Made by a program: the position numbers and the translations under genes. 64,000 nucleotides of DNA from Bosea sp. ANAM02 (GTDB lineage Bacteria; Pseudomonadota; Alphaproteobacteria; Rhizobiales; Beijerinckiaceae), in NCBI RefSeq assembly GCF_011764485.1, contig NZ_AP022848.1, positions 4,430,001-4,494,000 on the forward strand, written 5' to 3'. Below the pieces are notes generated by a model. That model searched no databases and was not told the origin of the DNA. It was given only the letters and a program-made list of their open reading frames with translations. Shown here piece by piece: positions 39,147 to 48,006 of this stretch (position 1 is its first letter; each line of letters starts with the position of its first letter).

Positions 39147-39166
39147 GTCCCTCTCACCAGAGGGAC
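39147..39166 (+). promoter_or_regulatory. Inverted repeat covering the ERF ribosome site
   Basis: GTCCCTCT and AGAGGGAC are perfect 8-base arms around CACC. The right arm contains the likely ribosome-binding site GAGGGA, which ends 7 bases before the ATG at 39173. It could be a repressor operator in the divergent XRE/ERF gap or an RNA hairpin that hides the ribosome site. Confidence 0.5.
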
Positions 39167-39172
39167 CGGACG

Positions 39173-39652
39173 ATGACCGGCACCTTGCGCCATCGACGCT
39201 CCTCGGCCGGCGCTCGGCTCACAGATCTGCGCCCTGCCCCCACGATCACCCAGCTGAGCCTGTTGAGCTCCGCACGCGACCGCGGCGCAGGTTAGCATGT
39301 GTTGTCCCAACTGATCGGTCTGCACGAGCGCAGCCGCGCGGAGCATGCACGCCGAGCCTTTGAGGCTACCCTTACGACCGCCAAGGCCGAGCTCCCGGTG
39401 ATCGCCAAGTCCCAGATCGCCAGTATCGGCGCCAAGCACTACCGTCATGAGGGTTTGGCTGAGATCGCCCGCACGACCGGGCCGATACTAGCACGCCATG
39501 GGCTGGCCTACCGCTTCCGCTTGAACAGCGACGGCGAGGGGGTAACGATCACCTGCGTGATCTCGCACCGTGACGGCCAAAGCGAACACAACAGCCTCTC
39601 AGCCGGCGCCGATCACGGCGGCGAGAAGAACGCGATCCTGAAAATTCCCTGA
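39173..39652 (+). pseudogene. ERF-family single-strand annealing protein, nonsense-interrupted and truncated
   Basis: ERF proteins are phage single-strand annealing recombinases. From the ATG at 39173 (ribosome site GAGGGA) the frame reads through TITQLSLLSSARDRGAG to an amber codon TAG at 39293-39295, then continues in the same frame as VLSQLIGLHERSRAEHARRA, AKAELPVIAK, LAEIARTTGPILARHGLAYR and TITCVISHRDGQSEHNSL. The family normally continues after K-N-A-I with a Gly-Ser-T-x-T-Y-x-Q-R-Y motif; here the frame ends NAILKIP and stops. So the gene has an in-frame stop near residue 41 and has lost its C-terminus. A GTG at 39299 could still start a fragment. It is a phage remnant. Confidence 0.72.
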
Positions 39653-39664
39653 TACTAGGGAATT
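39643..39664. repeat. Inverted repeat with 6-base centre at the end of ERF homology
   Basis: AATTCCCT-GATACT-AGGGAATT: perfect 8-base arms and a 6-base centre, lying exactly where the ERF protein loses similarity to its family. The geometry resembles the core of a tyrosine-recombinase crossover site, but it could also be a simple hairpin. No second copy was noticed in the window. Confidence 0.4.
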
Positions 39665-39787
39665 CCACCGATGGTGGGCACCAACGAAGGGGGCATTTCC
39701 CCACGCTGTCGCCCCATGCCAAGCTATGCCAGATTACCTATCGGCCAGGACGATAGATGGCCACTTGATCGTGCGACCGGAAACGCC

Positions 39788-41452
39788 ATGCCTGACCCCG
39801 CCTCCACCGACCGCCGCCTGATCGGCACCTTCGATTACGTCGTGATCGGGGCGGGCTCGGCCGGCTGTGTCGTCGCCAACCGCCTCGCCGCCGACTCACA
39901 GACCAAGGTCCTGGTGCTCGAAGCGGGCGGCATGGATGACTGGATCTGGTTCCACATCCCGGTCGGCTATCTCTTCGCCATCGGCAATCCCCGTGCCGAC
40001 TGGCAGTTCCAGACCGAGCCGCAGGCCGGGCTCGGCGGGCGGGCGCTCGCCTATCCGCGCGGCAAGGTCGTCGGCGGCTCCTCGGCGATCAATGCCATGG
40101 TCTATATGCGCGGCCAGGCCGCCGACTATGACGGCTGGCGCCAGCGCGGTCTCGCCGGCTGGGGCTGGGACGACGTGCTGCCCTATTTCCTGAAGCACGA
40201 GGACCACATCGCGCCGCCGCCCGGCGGCCTGCACAAGGCTGGCGGGGAATGGCGTGTCGAGCACCCCCGCGTGCGCTGGGCGATCCTGAATGCGATTCGC
40301 GACGCGGCGGAAGCCGCGGGCATCGCCAAGATTCCCGATTTCAACATGGGCGACAACGAAGGCTCCTCCTATTTCCAGGTGAACCAGCGACGCGGGCGGC
40401 GGCTGAGCGCCTATGGCGCCTTCCTGAAGCCGCTGCTTCGCGAGAAGGAACGCCGCAATCTCCGGCTGGAGACGCGCGTCCATGTCGAGCGCATCGTCTT
40501 CGAGGACGGGCGGGCCAAGGCCGTCGAATTCACCCATGGGCTGGGCACGCCGAGCGAGGAGAAGCTGCGGGTCGAGATCAGTGGTGAGGTCGTGCTGTCC
40601 GCCGGGGCCGTCGCCTCTCCGCTCCTGCTCGAACGTTCCGGCATCGGCAGCGGGGGGCGTTTGCAAGGGCTCGGTATCGAGACACTGGTCGATGCGCCCG
40701 GCGTCGGCGAGAACCTGCAGGACCATCTCCAGATCCGGCCGGTCTACAAGGTGCATGGCGTCAAGACGCTGAACAGCGACTATGCCAGGCTCTGGCGCCG
40801 GCCGCTGATGGCGCTGGAATGGGCGGCCTTGCGCACGGGACCGCTGACGATGGCGCCCTCGCAGGTCGGCGCCTTCGCCAGGTCCTCGCCGCAATATGCC
40901 ACCGCCAATCTGCAGTACCATTTCCAGCCGCTTTCGCTCGATAGCTGGGGTTCCGGCCTGCATCCGTTCGATGCCTTCACCGCGAGCGTCTGCAATCTCA
41001 GGCCGACGAGCCGCGGCAGCGTGCATCTGCGCTCGGCCGATGTTCGCGACACGCCGGTGATCTCGCCGAATTATTTCGACACAGAGGAGGACCGGCAGGT
41101 CGCGGTCGACGCGATGAAGCTGACGCGCCGGATCGTGTCGCAGGCACCGCTCGCCCGCTTTCGCCCGGAGGAGCACATGCCGGGCGAGGCCGCCCAGTCG
41201 GACGAGGCCCTGCTGGAGGCGGCCGCCAAGCTCGGCACCACGATCTTCCACCCCGTCGGCACGGCCCGGATGGGCAGCGACGACGATCCGGGCGCGGTTC
41301 TCGATGGGCGGCTCAGGGTGCGCGGCGTCGCGGGCCTGCGCGTCATCGACGCATCGGTGATGCCGACGATCACCTCGGGCAACACCGCCAATCCGACGAT
41401 GATGATCGCCGAGAAGGGCGTGGCGATGCTGAAGGAAGACGCGCGCCGCTAG
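39788..41452 (+). CDS. GMC family FAD-dependent oxidoreductase (choline/alcohol dehydrogenase-like)
   Basis: 554-aa flavoprotein, the usual length of bacterial GMC enzymes. The FAD-binding motif is DYVVIGAGSAGCVVANRL at the N-terminus, then PRGKVVGGSSAINAMVYMRG (GMC signature 1), SAGAVASPLLLERSGIG (signature 2), and the C-terminal HPVGTARMGSD with the catalytic His and GNTANPTMMIAEKG. The ORF is open further upstream, but the ATG at 39788 gives the family length. It oxidises an alcohol to an aldehyde or ketone; the substrate is not identifiable. It stands alone after the phage remnant and looks like ordinary chromosome. Confidence 0.92.
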   Translation: MPDPASTDRRLIGTFDYVVIGAGSAGCVVANRLAADSQTKVLVLEAGGMDDWIWFHIPVGYLFAIGNPRADWQFQTEPQAGLGGRALAYPRGKVVGGSSAINAMVYMRGQAADYDGWRQRGLAGWGWDDVLPYFLKHEDHIAPPPGGLHKAGGEWRVEHPRVRWAILNAIRDAAEAAGIAKIPDFNMGDNEGSSYFQVNQRRGRRLSAYGAFLKPLLREKERRNLRLETRVHVERIVFEDGRAKAVEFTHGLGTPSEEKLRVEISGEVVLSAGAVASPLLLERSGIGSGGRLQGLGIETLVDAPGVGENLQDHLQIRPVYKVHGVKTLNSDYARLWRRPLMALEWAALRTGPLTMAPSQVGAFARSSPQYATANLQYHFQPLSLDSWGSGLHPFDAFTASVCNLRPTSRGSVHLRSADVRDTPVISPNYFDTEEDRQVAVDAMKLTRRIVSQAPLARFRPEEHMPGEAAQSDEALLEAAAKLGTTIFHPVGTARMGSDDDPGAVLDGRLRVRGVAGLRVIDASVMPTITSGNTANPTMMIAEKGVAMLKEDARR

Positions 41453-41498
41453 ACGCCGCCGGGGCCGGGCGGCATGGAATTGCCGCAAATCGCGATCT

Positions 41499-42041
41499 AT
41501 GAATCGGATCGCGATGCCAGACGACCTTTCGCCCTCGCCCGCGCCGGAACGCGGCCCGCTGACGCGCGGACTGCTCGCGGTGCTACGCGCCGCGATCACC
41601 GTCTTCGTCATCCTCGACGAGCTCCTGCGGCCGCTCTACCGGCCGCTGCTGCGGCGCCTCGCGGACCTGCGCATCATGCGCCGGCTGGAAGAGAGCGTCG
41701 CCGCGCTGCCGCGCCCGCTCGTGCTGCTGGCGCTGGCTATCCCCTTCGCCATCGCCGAGCCGCTGAAGCTGTTCGGCCTGCTGCTCTTCGCGCGCGGGCA
41801 ATTCTGGGCCGGGCTCATCGTGACCGCCTTCGCCCATCTGACGAGCTTCGTCTTCGTCGAGCGCATCTACCATGCCGGCCGTGGGAAGCTGATGAGCTAT
41901 CGCTGGTTCGCCTGGATCATGGGGCAGGTCGTGCGGGTGCGCGATCGCGTTCTCGGTTGGGTCAGGGCCACCGCGGCTTATGACCTGGCGATGCGGACGC
42001 GCGACGTGGTGCGCGACTGGTGGCGAACGGTGCGCGCCTGA
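41499..42041 (+). CDS. Small integral membrane protein of unknown function
   Basis: 180-aa protein not recognised. Two or three hydrophobic stretches are visible: LLAVLRAAITVFVILDELL near 25-45, LVLLALAIPFAIAEPLKLFGLLLF near 75-100 in parts, and AGLIVTAFAHLTSFVFV near 103-120. The C-terminal 50 residues are basic and probably cytoplasmic (RVRDRVLGWVRATAAYD). Two start codons are possible, 41499 and 41514; neither has a strong ribosome site. It is followed by a convergent MFS gene. Confidence 0.72.
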   Translation: MNRIAMPDDLSPSPAPERGPLTRGLLAVLRAAITVFVILDELLRPLYRPLLRRLADLRIMRRLEESVAALPRPLVLLALAIPFAIAEPLKLFGLLLFARGQFWAGLIVTAFAHLTSFVFVERIYHAGRGKLMSYRWFAWIMGQVVRVRDRVLGWVRATAAYDLAMRTRDVVRDWWRTVRA

Positions 42042-42044
42042 GAC

Positions 42045-43265
42045 TCAAGCCGGGCGGCTGCGTGCCAGCATCAGGAGCGCACCAGCCGCCAGCGCCGAGA
42101 AGGCGATCAGCAGCAGCGTCGAGACCGTGACGCCGCCGCGCTCCAGCGCCACGGCGAAGACGAGCGGCGCCGCAGCCTTGATGACGAGACCCGGCGCCGA
42201 GAGCTTGCCCATGGTCGCGCCGAAGCCGACCGGACCGAAGAGCTGAAGCGGGACGGTGCCGCGCACGATCGAGCTCAGGCCCATGCTGATGCCGAAGGCG
42301 ATGGCGAAAAGCCCGGCAACGACCGGCAAGGAACCGCCGATCAGCAGCAGGGCGAGGCCGAACGGCATCAGCCAGGCCGAGACCCAGGCCGTGGTGACCG
42401 GCGAGACACCGCGGCCGAAGAGCATCTCGGTCAAGCGTCCGGCGACCTGCGAGGGGCCGAGCATCGCGCCGATGCCGACCGCAGCCGCGGCGCTGAGCCC
42501 GAAGCCCTGCAGCAGCGCCAGCATATGCACGGCCATGGCCGAAACCACGAAGCCCTGCAGCGAGAAGGCCAGCGCCAGCAGCAGGAAGGCGCGGCGGCGG
42601 GCATCCCCGGTGAGATAGGCCACTTCCGGCTCCTGTGGGCTGGGCATGACGGCCGCATCGACCTCGGCGACGACCGGCCGCTTGACGCGCCCCGGCAGGA
42701 AAAGGAGATGAAGAGGCAGGCAGACCAGAATCTGCGAAAGGCCGTAGAGCCGGTAGACGCCGCGCCAGTCGAGGACCCCGAGCAGGCTCGAGGTCAACGG
42801 CCAGAACAGCGTCGAGGCGAAGCCGCCGATCAGGGTGAGCTGGCTGATGGCACGCCGCGCCTGGCTGCCGCGCGCCTGCGTCAACGCGGCGAAGGCGGCA
42901 TCGTAGAACACGGCCGTCGTCACCGCCTGGAGGGCGACCATCGCGAGCGTGTAGCTGACGATGCCCCGCGCTTCGGCCAGCACGAAGAGCGAGAGGCCGG
43001 CCAGCGCGGAGCCGACCGTCATGACCAGACGCGTGCCGTAGCGGTCGATCAGACCGCCGGTGATCGGCGCGATCGCACCGCCCAGCAGGAGCCCGACCGC
43101 GAAACCGCCGAAGGTCCATTCCGGCGCCCAGGCGAAATCCGCGGTAATGCGCGGCGCCAGCACGGTGAAGGCGTAGAACAGCGTGCCGTAGCCGAGGACC
43201 TGGGTGACGCCGAGCACGGGGATCAGCGAGGCGCCGCCCGGCCGGAGATATCTGGGCGAAGCCAT
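42045..43265 (-). CDS. MFS transporter
   Basis: 406-aa major facilitator with twelve hydrophobic segments. Between segments 2 and 3 is GGLIDRYGTRLVM, the MFS motif A; a cytoplasmic loop near the middle (RVKRPVVAEVDAAVMPSPQE) separates the two halves. The start is placed at the ATG at 43265, four codons into the frame, because AGGTGG lies just upstream. It is followed upstream by a D-2-hydroxyacid dehydrogenase gene in the same direction with about 20 bp between, so it may carry a hydroxy- or keto-acid substrate; that is inference only. Confidence 0.88.
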   Translation of the reverse strand: MASPRYLRPGGASLIPVLGVTQVLGYGTLFYAFTVLAPRITADFAWAPEWTFGGFAVGLLLGGAIAPITGGLIDRYGTRLVMTVGSALAGLSLFVLAEARGIVSYTLAMVALQAVTTAVFYDAAFAALTQARGSQARRAISQLTLIGGFASTLFWPLTSSLLGVLDWRGVYRLYGLSQILVCLPLHLLFLPGRVKRPVVAEVDAAVMPSPQEPEVAYLTGDARRRAFLLLALAFSLQGFVVSAMAVHMLALLQGFGLSAAAAVGIGAMLGPSQVAGRLTEMLFGRGVSPVTTAWVSAWLMPFGLALLLIGGSLPVVAGLFAIAFGISMGLSSIVRGTVPLQLFGPVGFGATMGKLSAPGLVIKAAAPLVFAVALERGGVTVSTLLLIAFSALAAGALLMLARSRPA

Positions 43266-43284
43266 CGCCGCCACCTGCTGCCGC

Positions 43285-44256
43285 TCAGACGATCTGGTTG
43301 CGCAAATCCGCTTCGCCGCGTCCGAGGCGCTCGAGATTGTCGAGGAGGATGTCGATCACATTGCCCTCATAGGCGCGGGTTTCGCCGGCGCTATGAGGCG
43401 TGACGATGACCTGCGGCATGCGCCAGAACGGCGAGATCGGCGGCAACGGTTCTTCATGGAAACAATCGAGCCCCGCGCCGGCGATGCCGCTGTTGCCGAG
43501 CGCGTCGAGCAGGGCCGTCTCGTCGACGACGCGGCCCCGCGCGACATTGATCAGAAAGGCCGAAGGCTTCATCGCGCCGAGGATGCGGGCATCGATCAGG
43601 CCCTCCGTCTCGGGCGTCAGCGGGCAGGTCAGGGCGACGAAATCGGCCGCGGCCACCGTCTCGGCCAGCTTGTCGGGATGGACGATCGCCTCGACATGCG
43701 GCTGCGGATCGAGGCTGCGACGGACGCCGATGACGCGCATGTCGAAGGCGCTCGCAAGCTTCGCGAGCCTGAGGCCGATGCGGCCGAGCCCGACGATGAC
43801 CAGCGTCTTGCCGCCGAGCTCGTCCTCGCGCAGCGCCCGATCCCCGATCATGGGGCGCCAGGCCTGCTTTACCTGATTGTCCCGCGCGAAATGGATCTGG
43901 CGGGTCAGCGCCAGGATCAGCGACATCGCGTGCTCGGCCACGGCCCGCTCGTTGCTGCCCTGGGCGCTGGCGAGCCGGATGCCGGCCGCGCCGATCGCCG
44001 GCTTGTCGAACTGATCGGTGCCGGCGCTGATCGACTGGATGAAGCGCAGCTTCGGCAGGCGCGTCAGCAGGTCGTTGCGCCACAGGCCGGAGACGACGAG
44101 CACATCGGCTTCGGGCGCGCGCTCGCGCAACTCGTCGAGGCTGCGCACCTCGAAGCTCTTCGCGGCACGGCCACGCGTCAGGAACTCGTCGCGAAGCTGA
44201 TAGGCAGCGTGAGCGAAGCCGATCGTCAGGTCGCCTTCCGGCGGCAGGAATGCCAT
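43285..44256 (-). CDS. D-2-hydroxyacid dehydrogenase family protein
   Basis: 323-aa NAD(P)-dependent reductase of 2-keto acids (glyoxylate, hydroxypyruvate or similar). The Rossmann motif is VGLGRIGLRLAKLA at about 152-165; catalytic residues are visible as Arg in NVARGRVVDE, Glu in the AGLDCFHEEPLP region and His in TPHSAGETRAYEG. The N-terminal half has SISAGTDQFD and NERAVAEHAMSLILAL. It precedes the MFS gene on the same strand and may be co-transcribed with it. The substrate is not clear. Confidence 0.92.
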   Translation of the reverse strand: MAFLPPEGDLTIGFAHAAYQLRDEFLTRGRAAKSFEVRSLDELRERAPEADVLVVSGLWRNDLLTRLPKLRFIQSISAGTDQFDKPAIGAAGIRLASAQGSNERAVAEHAMSLILALTRQIHFARDNQVKQAWRPMIGDRALREDELGGKTLVIVGLGRIGLRLAKLASAFDMRVIGVRRSLDPQPHVEAIVHPDKLAETVAAADFVALTCPLTPETEGLIDARILGAMKPSAFLINVARGRVVDETALLDALGNSGIAGAGLDCFHEEPLPPISPFWRMPQVIVTPHSAGETRAYEGNVIDILLDNLERLGRGEADLRNQIV

Positions 44257-44337
44257 GCGTCGTCTCTCCCCGATTCCGTTTCAGAGGACGTTAGCCGGCC
44301 TGCCGGCTCCTGTCCCCGCTTCCGCCGCATGCAAGCT

Positions 44338-45348
44338 TCACGCTGGTGGCGTTGCTCCGAAAGCATCGACGGCCAGCGCCGCGTGCAGGCGCGACCATGC
44401 CGACTCATCGCCTGGCAGGCCGAAACGCAGGCGATCCGGCGCGTCCTGGAAGCGACGCACATAGATGCCGTGCCGGCCGAGGCGGGTGAAGAGTGCCGCG
44501 GCCTGCGGCGTTTCGAGCAGACGGAACAAGGCGGTGCCGCCGACGATTCGGCCATGCGGCGCCAGCAGGGCGTCGAGGCGAGCAGCATCCTGCGCCCGCG
44601 CCCCTCCGGTATCGGCAAGCCAGTTGGCATCCGACAAAGCCAGCGCGCCGACATGGAGCGCGGGACCAGCCACCGACCACGGACCGAGCGCCGCCTTGAG
44701 CCGCGCCATCGATTCGGTCGCACCGATGGCGAAGCCGAGCCGCAACCCGGCGAGGCCATAGGTCTTGCCGAAGGAGCGCAGCACGATCGTGCCATCAGGA
44801 AGCTCCGGCACGATGCTGGCCTCGGGCGTGAAATCGGCGAAGGCCTCGTCGACGATGAGCAGGCCTTCGCGGGCGACGCAACGCGCGGCGATGCTTCTGA
44901 GCTCGGCCTGCGGCAGCACGCGCCCGTCGGGATTGTTCGGATTGACCGCGACGAGGGTCGCAGCTTCCCCAGTGGGCGCGGCGATTTCGCTGACGGCGTA
45001 GCCCGCCTTGCGCCAGGCATGGCCGTGCTCGGCATAGGTCGGGCCGAGGATCGCGACGGGACCGGCGGGCGCCAGGCGCGGCAGCAACTCGATCAGGATC
45101 TGCGTGCCGGGCGCGGCGACGATCTCGGCAGAGGCCGGGACGCGATAGGCTGTTCGGGCGGCGGCGATCAGCGCCATCTCGTCATCCGCGCCGGGCAGAC
45201 GCGTCCAGAGGCTTAACGGCAGCGCCGGAAGCGGATAGGGGATCGGATTGATCCCGGTGGAGAGATCGACCCAGGGCTGCGGCGCCTCCGGAAAGAGCGC
45301 GCGGGCCGTGGCGAGATCGCCGCCATGCCAGATACCGTCCTCAGCCAC
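44338..45348 (-). CDS. cobC: Threonine-phosphate decarboxylase / cobalamin biosynthesis protein CobC
   Basis: Class I PLP-dependent aminotransferase-fold enzyme that makes (R)-1-amino-2-propanol phosphate, the linker of the B12 lower ligand (CobD in Salmonella nomenclature, CobC in Pseudomonas denitrificans). The 336-aa protein starts with WHGGDLATARALF, has STGINPIPYP, NPNNPDGRVLP, DEAFADF and the PLP lysine in LRSFGKTYGLAGLRLGF. The GTG at 45348 is used because the family pattern begins there; the upstream extension is spurious. It is divergent from cbiB with only 20 bp between, so its promoter lies within or next to that gene. Confidence 0.9.
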   Translation of the reverse strand: MAEDGIWHGGDLATARALFPEAPQPWVDLSTGINPIPYPLPALPLSLWTRLPGADDEMALIAAARTAYRVPASAEIVAAPGTQILIELLPRLAPAGPVAILGPTYAEHGHAWRKAGYAVSEIAAPTGEAATLVAVNPNNPDGRVLPQAELRSIAARCVAREGLLIVDEAFADFTPEASIVPELPDGTIVLRSFGKTYGLAGLRLGFAIGATESMARLKAALGPWSVAGPALHVGALALSDANWLADTGGARAQDAARLDALLAPHGRIVGGTALFRLLETPQAAALFTRLGRHGIYVRRFQDAPDRLRFGLPGDESAWSRLHAALAVDAFGATPPA

Positions 45349-45368
45349 GACCCTGCCCGCGCTCCCGC

Positions 45369-46346
45369 ATGAACCTCTCCGCCAGCCTGCCTCTGCTCGT
45401 GCTCGCGCTGACCATCGAGGCGGCATTCGGCTATCCCCAGCGCTTCTATGCCGCAATCGGCCATCCCGTCACCTGGATCGGCAAGCTGATCGGCCGGCTG
45501 GACCGAGGACTTAACCGGGAGAGCGCCTCCTCCGCGCAACGCAAGGCCATGGGCTTGCTCGCACTTGGGCTGCTGCTCGCCGTGGTCATCTCGCTGTCGG
45601 CGCTGATCCAGCGCCTGTGCCTCTCCTTCGGGCTTCTCGGCCTGATCCCGCTCGCGCTCATCGCCTCGACCCTGATGGCGCAGCGCAGCCTCTACGAGCA
45701 TGTCGCTGATGTCGCCGAGGGGCTGGAGCAGGATGGGCTGGAAGGCGGGCGGCGCGCCGTCTCGATGATCGTCGGGCGCAATCCGCAGACGCTGGACGAA
45801 GCCGGCGTGTCGCGCGCGGCGATCGAAAGTCTCGCCGAGAATTTTTCGGATGGCATCGTCGCGCCGGCCTTCTGGCTCGGGGCCGGCGGATTGCCGGGCA
45901 TCGTCGCCTACAAGGCGATCAACACCGCCGATTCGATGATCGGCCATCGCACGCCGCGCCATCTCGCCTTCGGCTGGGCCTCCGCCCGGCTCGACGATCT
46001 CGTCAACCTGCCCGCCTCGCGCCTGACGGCGTTACTGCTGGTCGTCTCGGCAGCACTCGACCGCAATGCAGATGCCGCAGGTGCCTGGCGGGCATTGCGA
46101 CGCGATGCCGGCAAGCACCGCTCGCCCAATGCCGGCTGGCCGGAAGCCGCAATGGCCGGGGCGCTGGGCCTCAGGCTCGCCGGGCCGCGCGTCTATGGCG
46201 AAACCCGCGTCGAGGACCACTGGATGGGCGATGGTCGGGCCGGGGCCAATGCCGCCGATATCCGCCGGGCGCTCACGCTCTACAAGCTCTCCTGCGGCCT
46301 GCTCTGGGCACTGGCCGCGTTATTGGCGGCCGTGGCGCTGCTCTGA
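45369..46346 (+). CDS. cbiB: Adenosylcobinamide-phosphate synthase CbiB (CobD in P. denitrificans)
   Basis: Integral membrane enzyme that attaches aminopropanol (phosphate) to adenosylcobyric acid. The 325-aa protein has the family start LTIEAAFGYPQRFYAAIGHPVTWIG in parts, then FSDGIVAPAFW, YKAINTADSMIGHRT and ADIRRALTLYK near the end, with several hydrophobic helices. It works directly after the product of the divergent cobC gene. These two cob genes are separated from the main cobalamin cluster by an acyl-CoA dehydrogenase, a TetR and an MgtC-family gene. Confidence 0.94.
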   Translation: MNLSASLPLLVLALTIEAAFGYPQRFYAAIGHPVTWIGKLIGRLDRGLNRESASSAQRKAMGLLALGLLLAVVISLSALIQRLCLSFGLLGLIPLALIASTLMAQRSLYEHVADVAEGLEQDGLEGGRRAVSMIVGRNPQTLDEAGVSRAAIESLAENFSDGIVAPAFWLGAGGLPGIVAYKAINTADSMIGHRTPRHLAFGWASARLDDLVNLPASRLTALLLVVSAALDRNADAAGAWRALRRDAGKHRSPNAGWPEAAMAGALGLRLAGPRVYGETRVEDHWMGDGRAGANAADIRRALTLYKLSCGLLWALAALLAAVALL

Positions 46347-46350
46347 AGCC

Positions 46351-48006
46351 TCAGTTCGGCACCGGCACGGCCCGCCGCGCGATCGCCTGCAGATCGGCGC
46401 CCTGCGGCAGGGAGCCGAAATGGCCGGACCAGCCGCCGGCCAGCCGCGATGCGACATAGGCGTCCGCCACGGCATGCGGCGCATGGCGGATCAAGAGCGA
46501 GGCCGACAGGCCCAGCGCCATGCGCTCGACGAAGCGCCGCGCCAGATGCTCGTGCCTGAGCACATCGACCAGATCGGCCTCCAGCCCGGCCAGGAAGGCG
46601 TCGTAGCGTGGATCGCTGCCGCGGGCAGCGCGCAACTCGTCTAGCAGGGCCGGCACGCAATCGGGATAGCGGCGGATCGAGCGGAGCACGTCGAGGCAGA
46701 CGACATTGCCGGTGCCCTCCCAGATGCCGTTGAGCGGCGCCTCGCGATAGAGCCGCGCCATCAGATGGTCCTCGATGAAGCCGTTGCCGCCATGGCACTC
46801 CAACGCCTCGACCACGACCGGGGTCGCGCGTTTGCAGTTCCAGTATTTGGCGATCGGCGCGCCGATGCGGCCGATCAGCTTCTCGGCTTCGCTCCCGCCC
46901 TCTCGGTCGAGCGCATGGATGAAGCGGAAGGCGAGCCAGGCGGAGGCCTCGACCTCCAAAGCGAGATCGGCGATCACATTCGTCATGATCGGCTGGTCGA
47001 TCAGCGCCTTCTGGAAAGCACGGCGATGAGCGGTGTGATGCGCCGCCTGCGCGACCGCGTGGCGCATCAAGCCGGCCGAGCCGACGGCGAAATCGAGCCG
47101 CGTATAGTGGTTCATTTCCAGCCCGGCGCGGATGCCGTGGCCCGGCTCGCCGATGAGATGCGCGATCACGCCACGGAATTCGACTTCGGACGAGGCGTTG
47201 GACTTGTTGCCGCATTTGTCCTTGAGCCGCTGGATCTGCAGGCGGTTGCGCGAGCCGTCCGGCAGCCAGCCCGACACGACGAAGCAGGACACGCCCTCCT
47301 CCGTGCGCGCCAGCGTCAGGAACACGTCGGAATGCGGGACCGAGAAGAACCATTTATGGCCGGTCAGCGCATAGGTCCCGTCGGCGTTGCGCGCCGCGAC
47401 CGTCTGGGTCTGGCGCAGATCGGAGCCGCCCTGCTTCTCGGTCATCGCCATGCCGACCGTGCCGCCGCGCTTCTGTGCCGCCGGCAGCGGGCGGCTATCG
47501 TATTCCGAAGAGGTGATCAGCCGGCCGAACTCGGCCCAGCGCGCGGGATCGCGCTGCAGCACGGGAATCGCCGAGTAGGTCATGCCGAGCGGACAGCAGA
47601 TGCCGTTCTCGCCCTGGTTCCAGAGATAGGAAACGGCAGCACGCGCCACCTGTGCGCCTTCCCGCGGTCTGGTCCAGCACAGCGAATGGAACTCGTCGCG
47701 CATGGCGAGCCCCATCAGTTCGTGCCAGGCCGGATGGAACTCGATCTGGTCGACGCGCCGGCCCCAGCGGTCATGGGTGCGCAATTCCGGCAGGCTGCGA
47801 TTGGCCTGCCGCGCCAGGTCCTGCACGCGTTGCGAGCCGACATGGCCGCCGACGATGCCCGCCTGCTCCCGGAACCAGCCGGCGCCGAAGGCATCGAGGA
47901 TGCGACCAAGCGCCGGATCGGCGGCGAAGGCGTCATAATCCGCCAGCGCCGGCGCCTGGTTCAGTACCTCATGCGTGTCGTAGCCGTAAGCGTCGAGCGT
48001 GGTCAT
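46351..48006 (-). CDS. Acyl-CoA dehydrogenase family protein (AidB-like)
   Basis: 551-aa flavoenzyme of the acyl-CoA dehydrogenase superfamily. It resembles AidB by length and by its N-terminal extension of about 150 residues with EFHPAWHELM. Visible motifs are GMAMTEKQGGSDLRQTQT (FAD/substrate region), LTGHKWFFSVPHSD, ALECHGGNGFIEDHL and YREAPLNGIWEGTGNV with a potential catalytic acid. AidB of E. coli is part of the adaptive response to alkylation; many homologues act on acyl-CoAs. The ATG overlaps the end of the upstream tetR gene by 4 bases, so it is co-transcribed with, and probably controlled by, that regulator. Confidence 0.88.
   Translation of the reverse strand: MTTLDAYGYDTHEVLNQAPALADYDAFAADPALGRILDAFGAGWFREQAGIVGGHVGSQRVQDLARQANRSLPELRTHDRWGRRVDQIEFHPAWHELMGLAMRDEFHSLCWTRPREGAQVARAAVSYLWNQGENGICCPLGMTYSAIPVLQRDPARWAEFGRLITSSEYDSRPLPAAQKRGGTVGMAMTEKQGGSDLRQTQTVAARNADGTYALTGHKWFFSVPHSDVFLTLARTEEGVSCFVVSGWLPDGSRNRLQIQRLKDKCGNKSNASSEVEFRGVIAHLIGEPGHGIRAGLEMNHYTRLDFAVGSAGLMRHAVAQAAHHTAHRRAFQKALIDQPIMTNVIADLALEVEASAWLAFRFIHALDREGGSEAEKLIGRIGAPIAKYWNCKRATPVVVEALECHGGNGFIEDHLMARLYREAPLNGIWEGTGNVVCLDVLRSIRRYPDCVPALLDELRAARGSDPRYDAFLAGLEADLVDVLRHEHLARRFVERMALGLSASLLIRHAPHAVADAYVASRLAGGWSGHFGSLPQGADLQAIARRAVPVPN

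Noticed and set aside
39671..39787. Longer N-terminus of the GMC oxidoreductase
   Set aside because: The extra 39 residues have no family counterpart; the FAD motif sits at the usual distance from the ATG at 39788.
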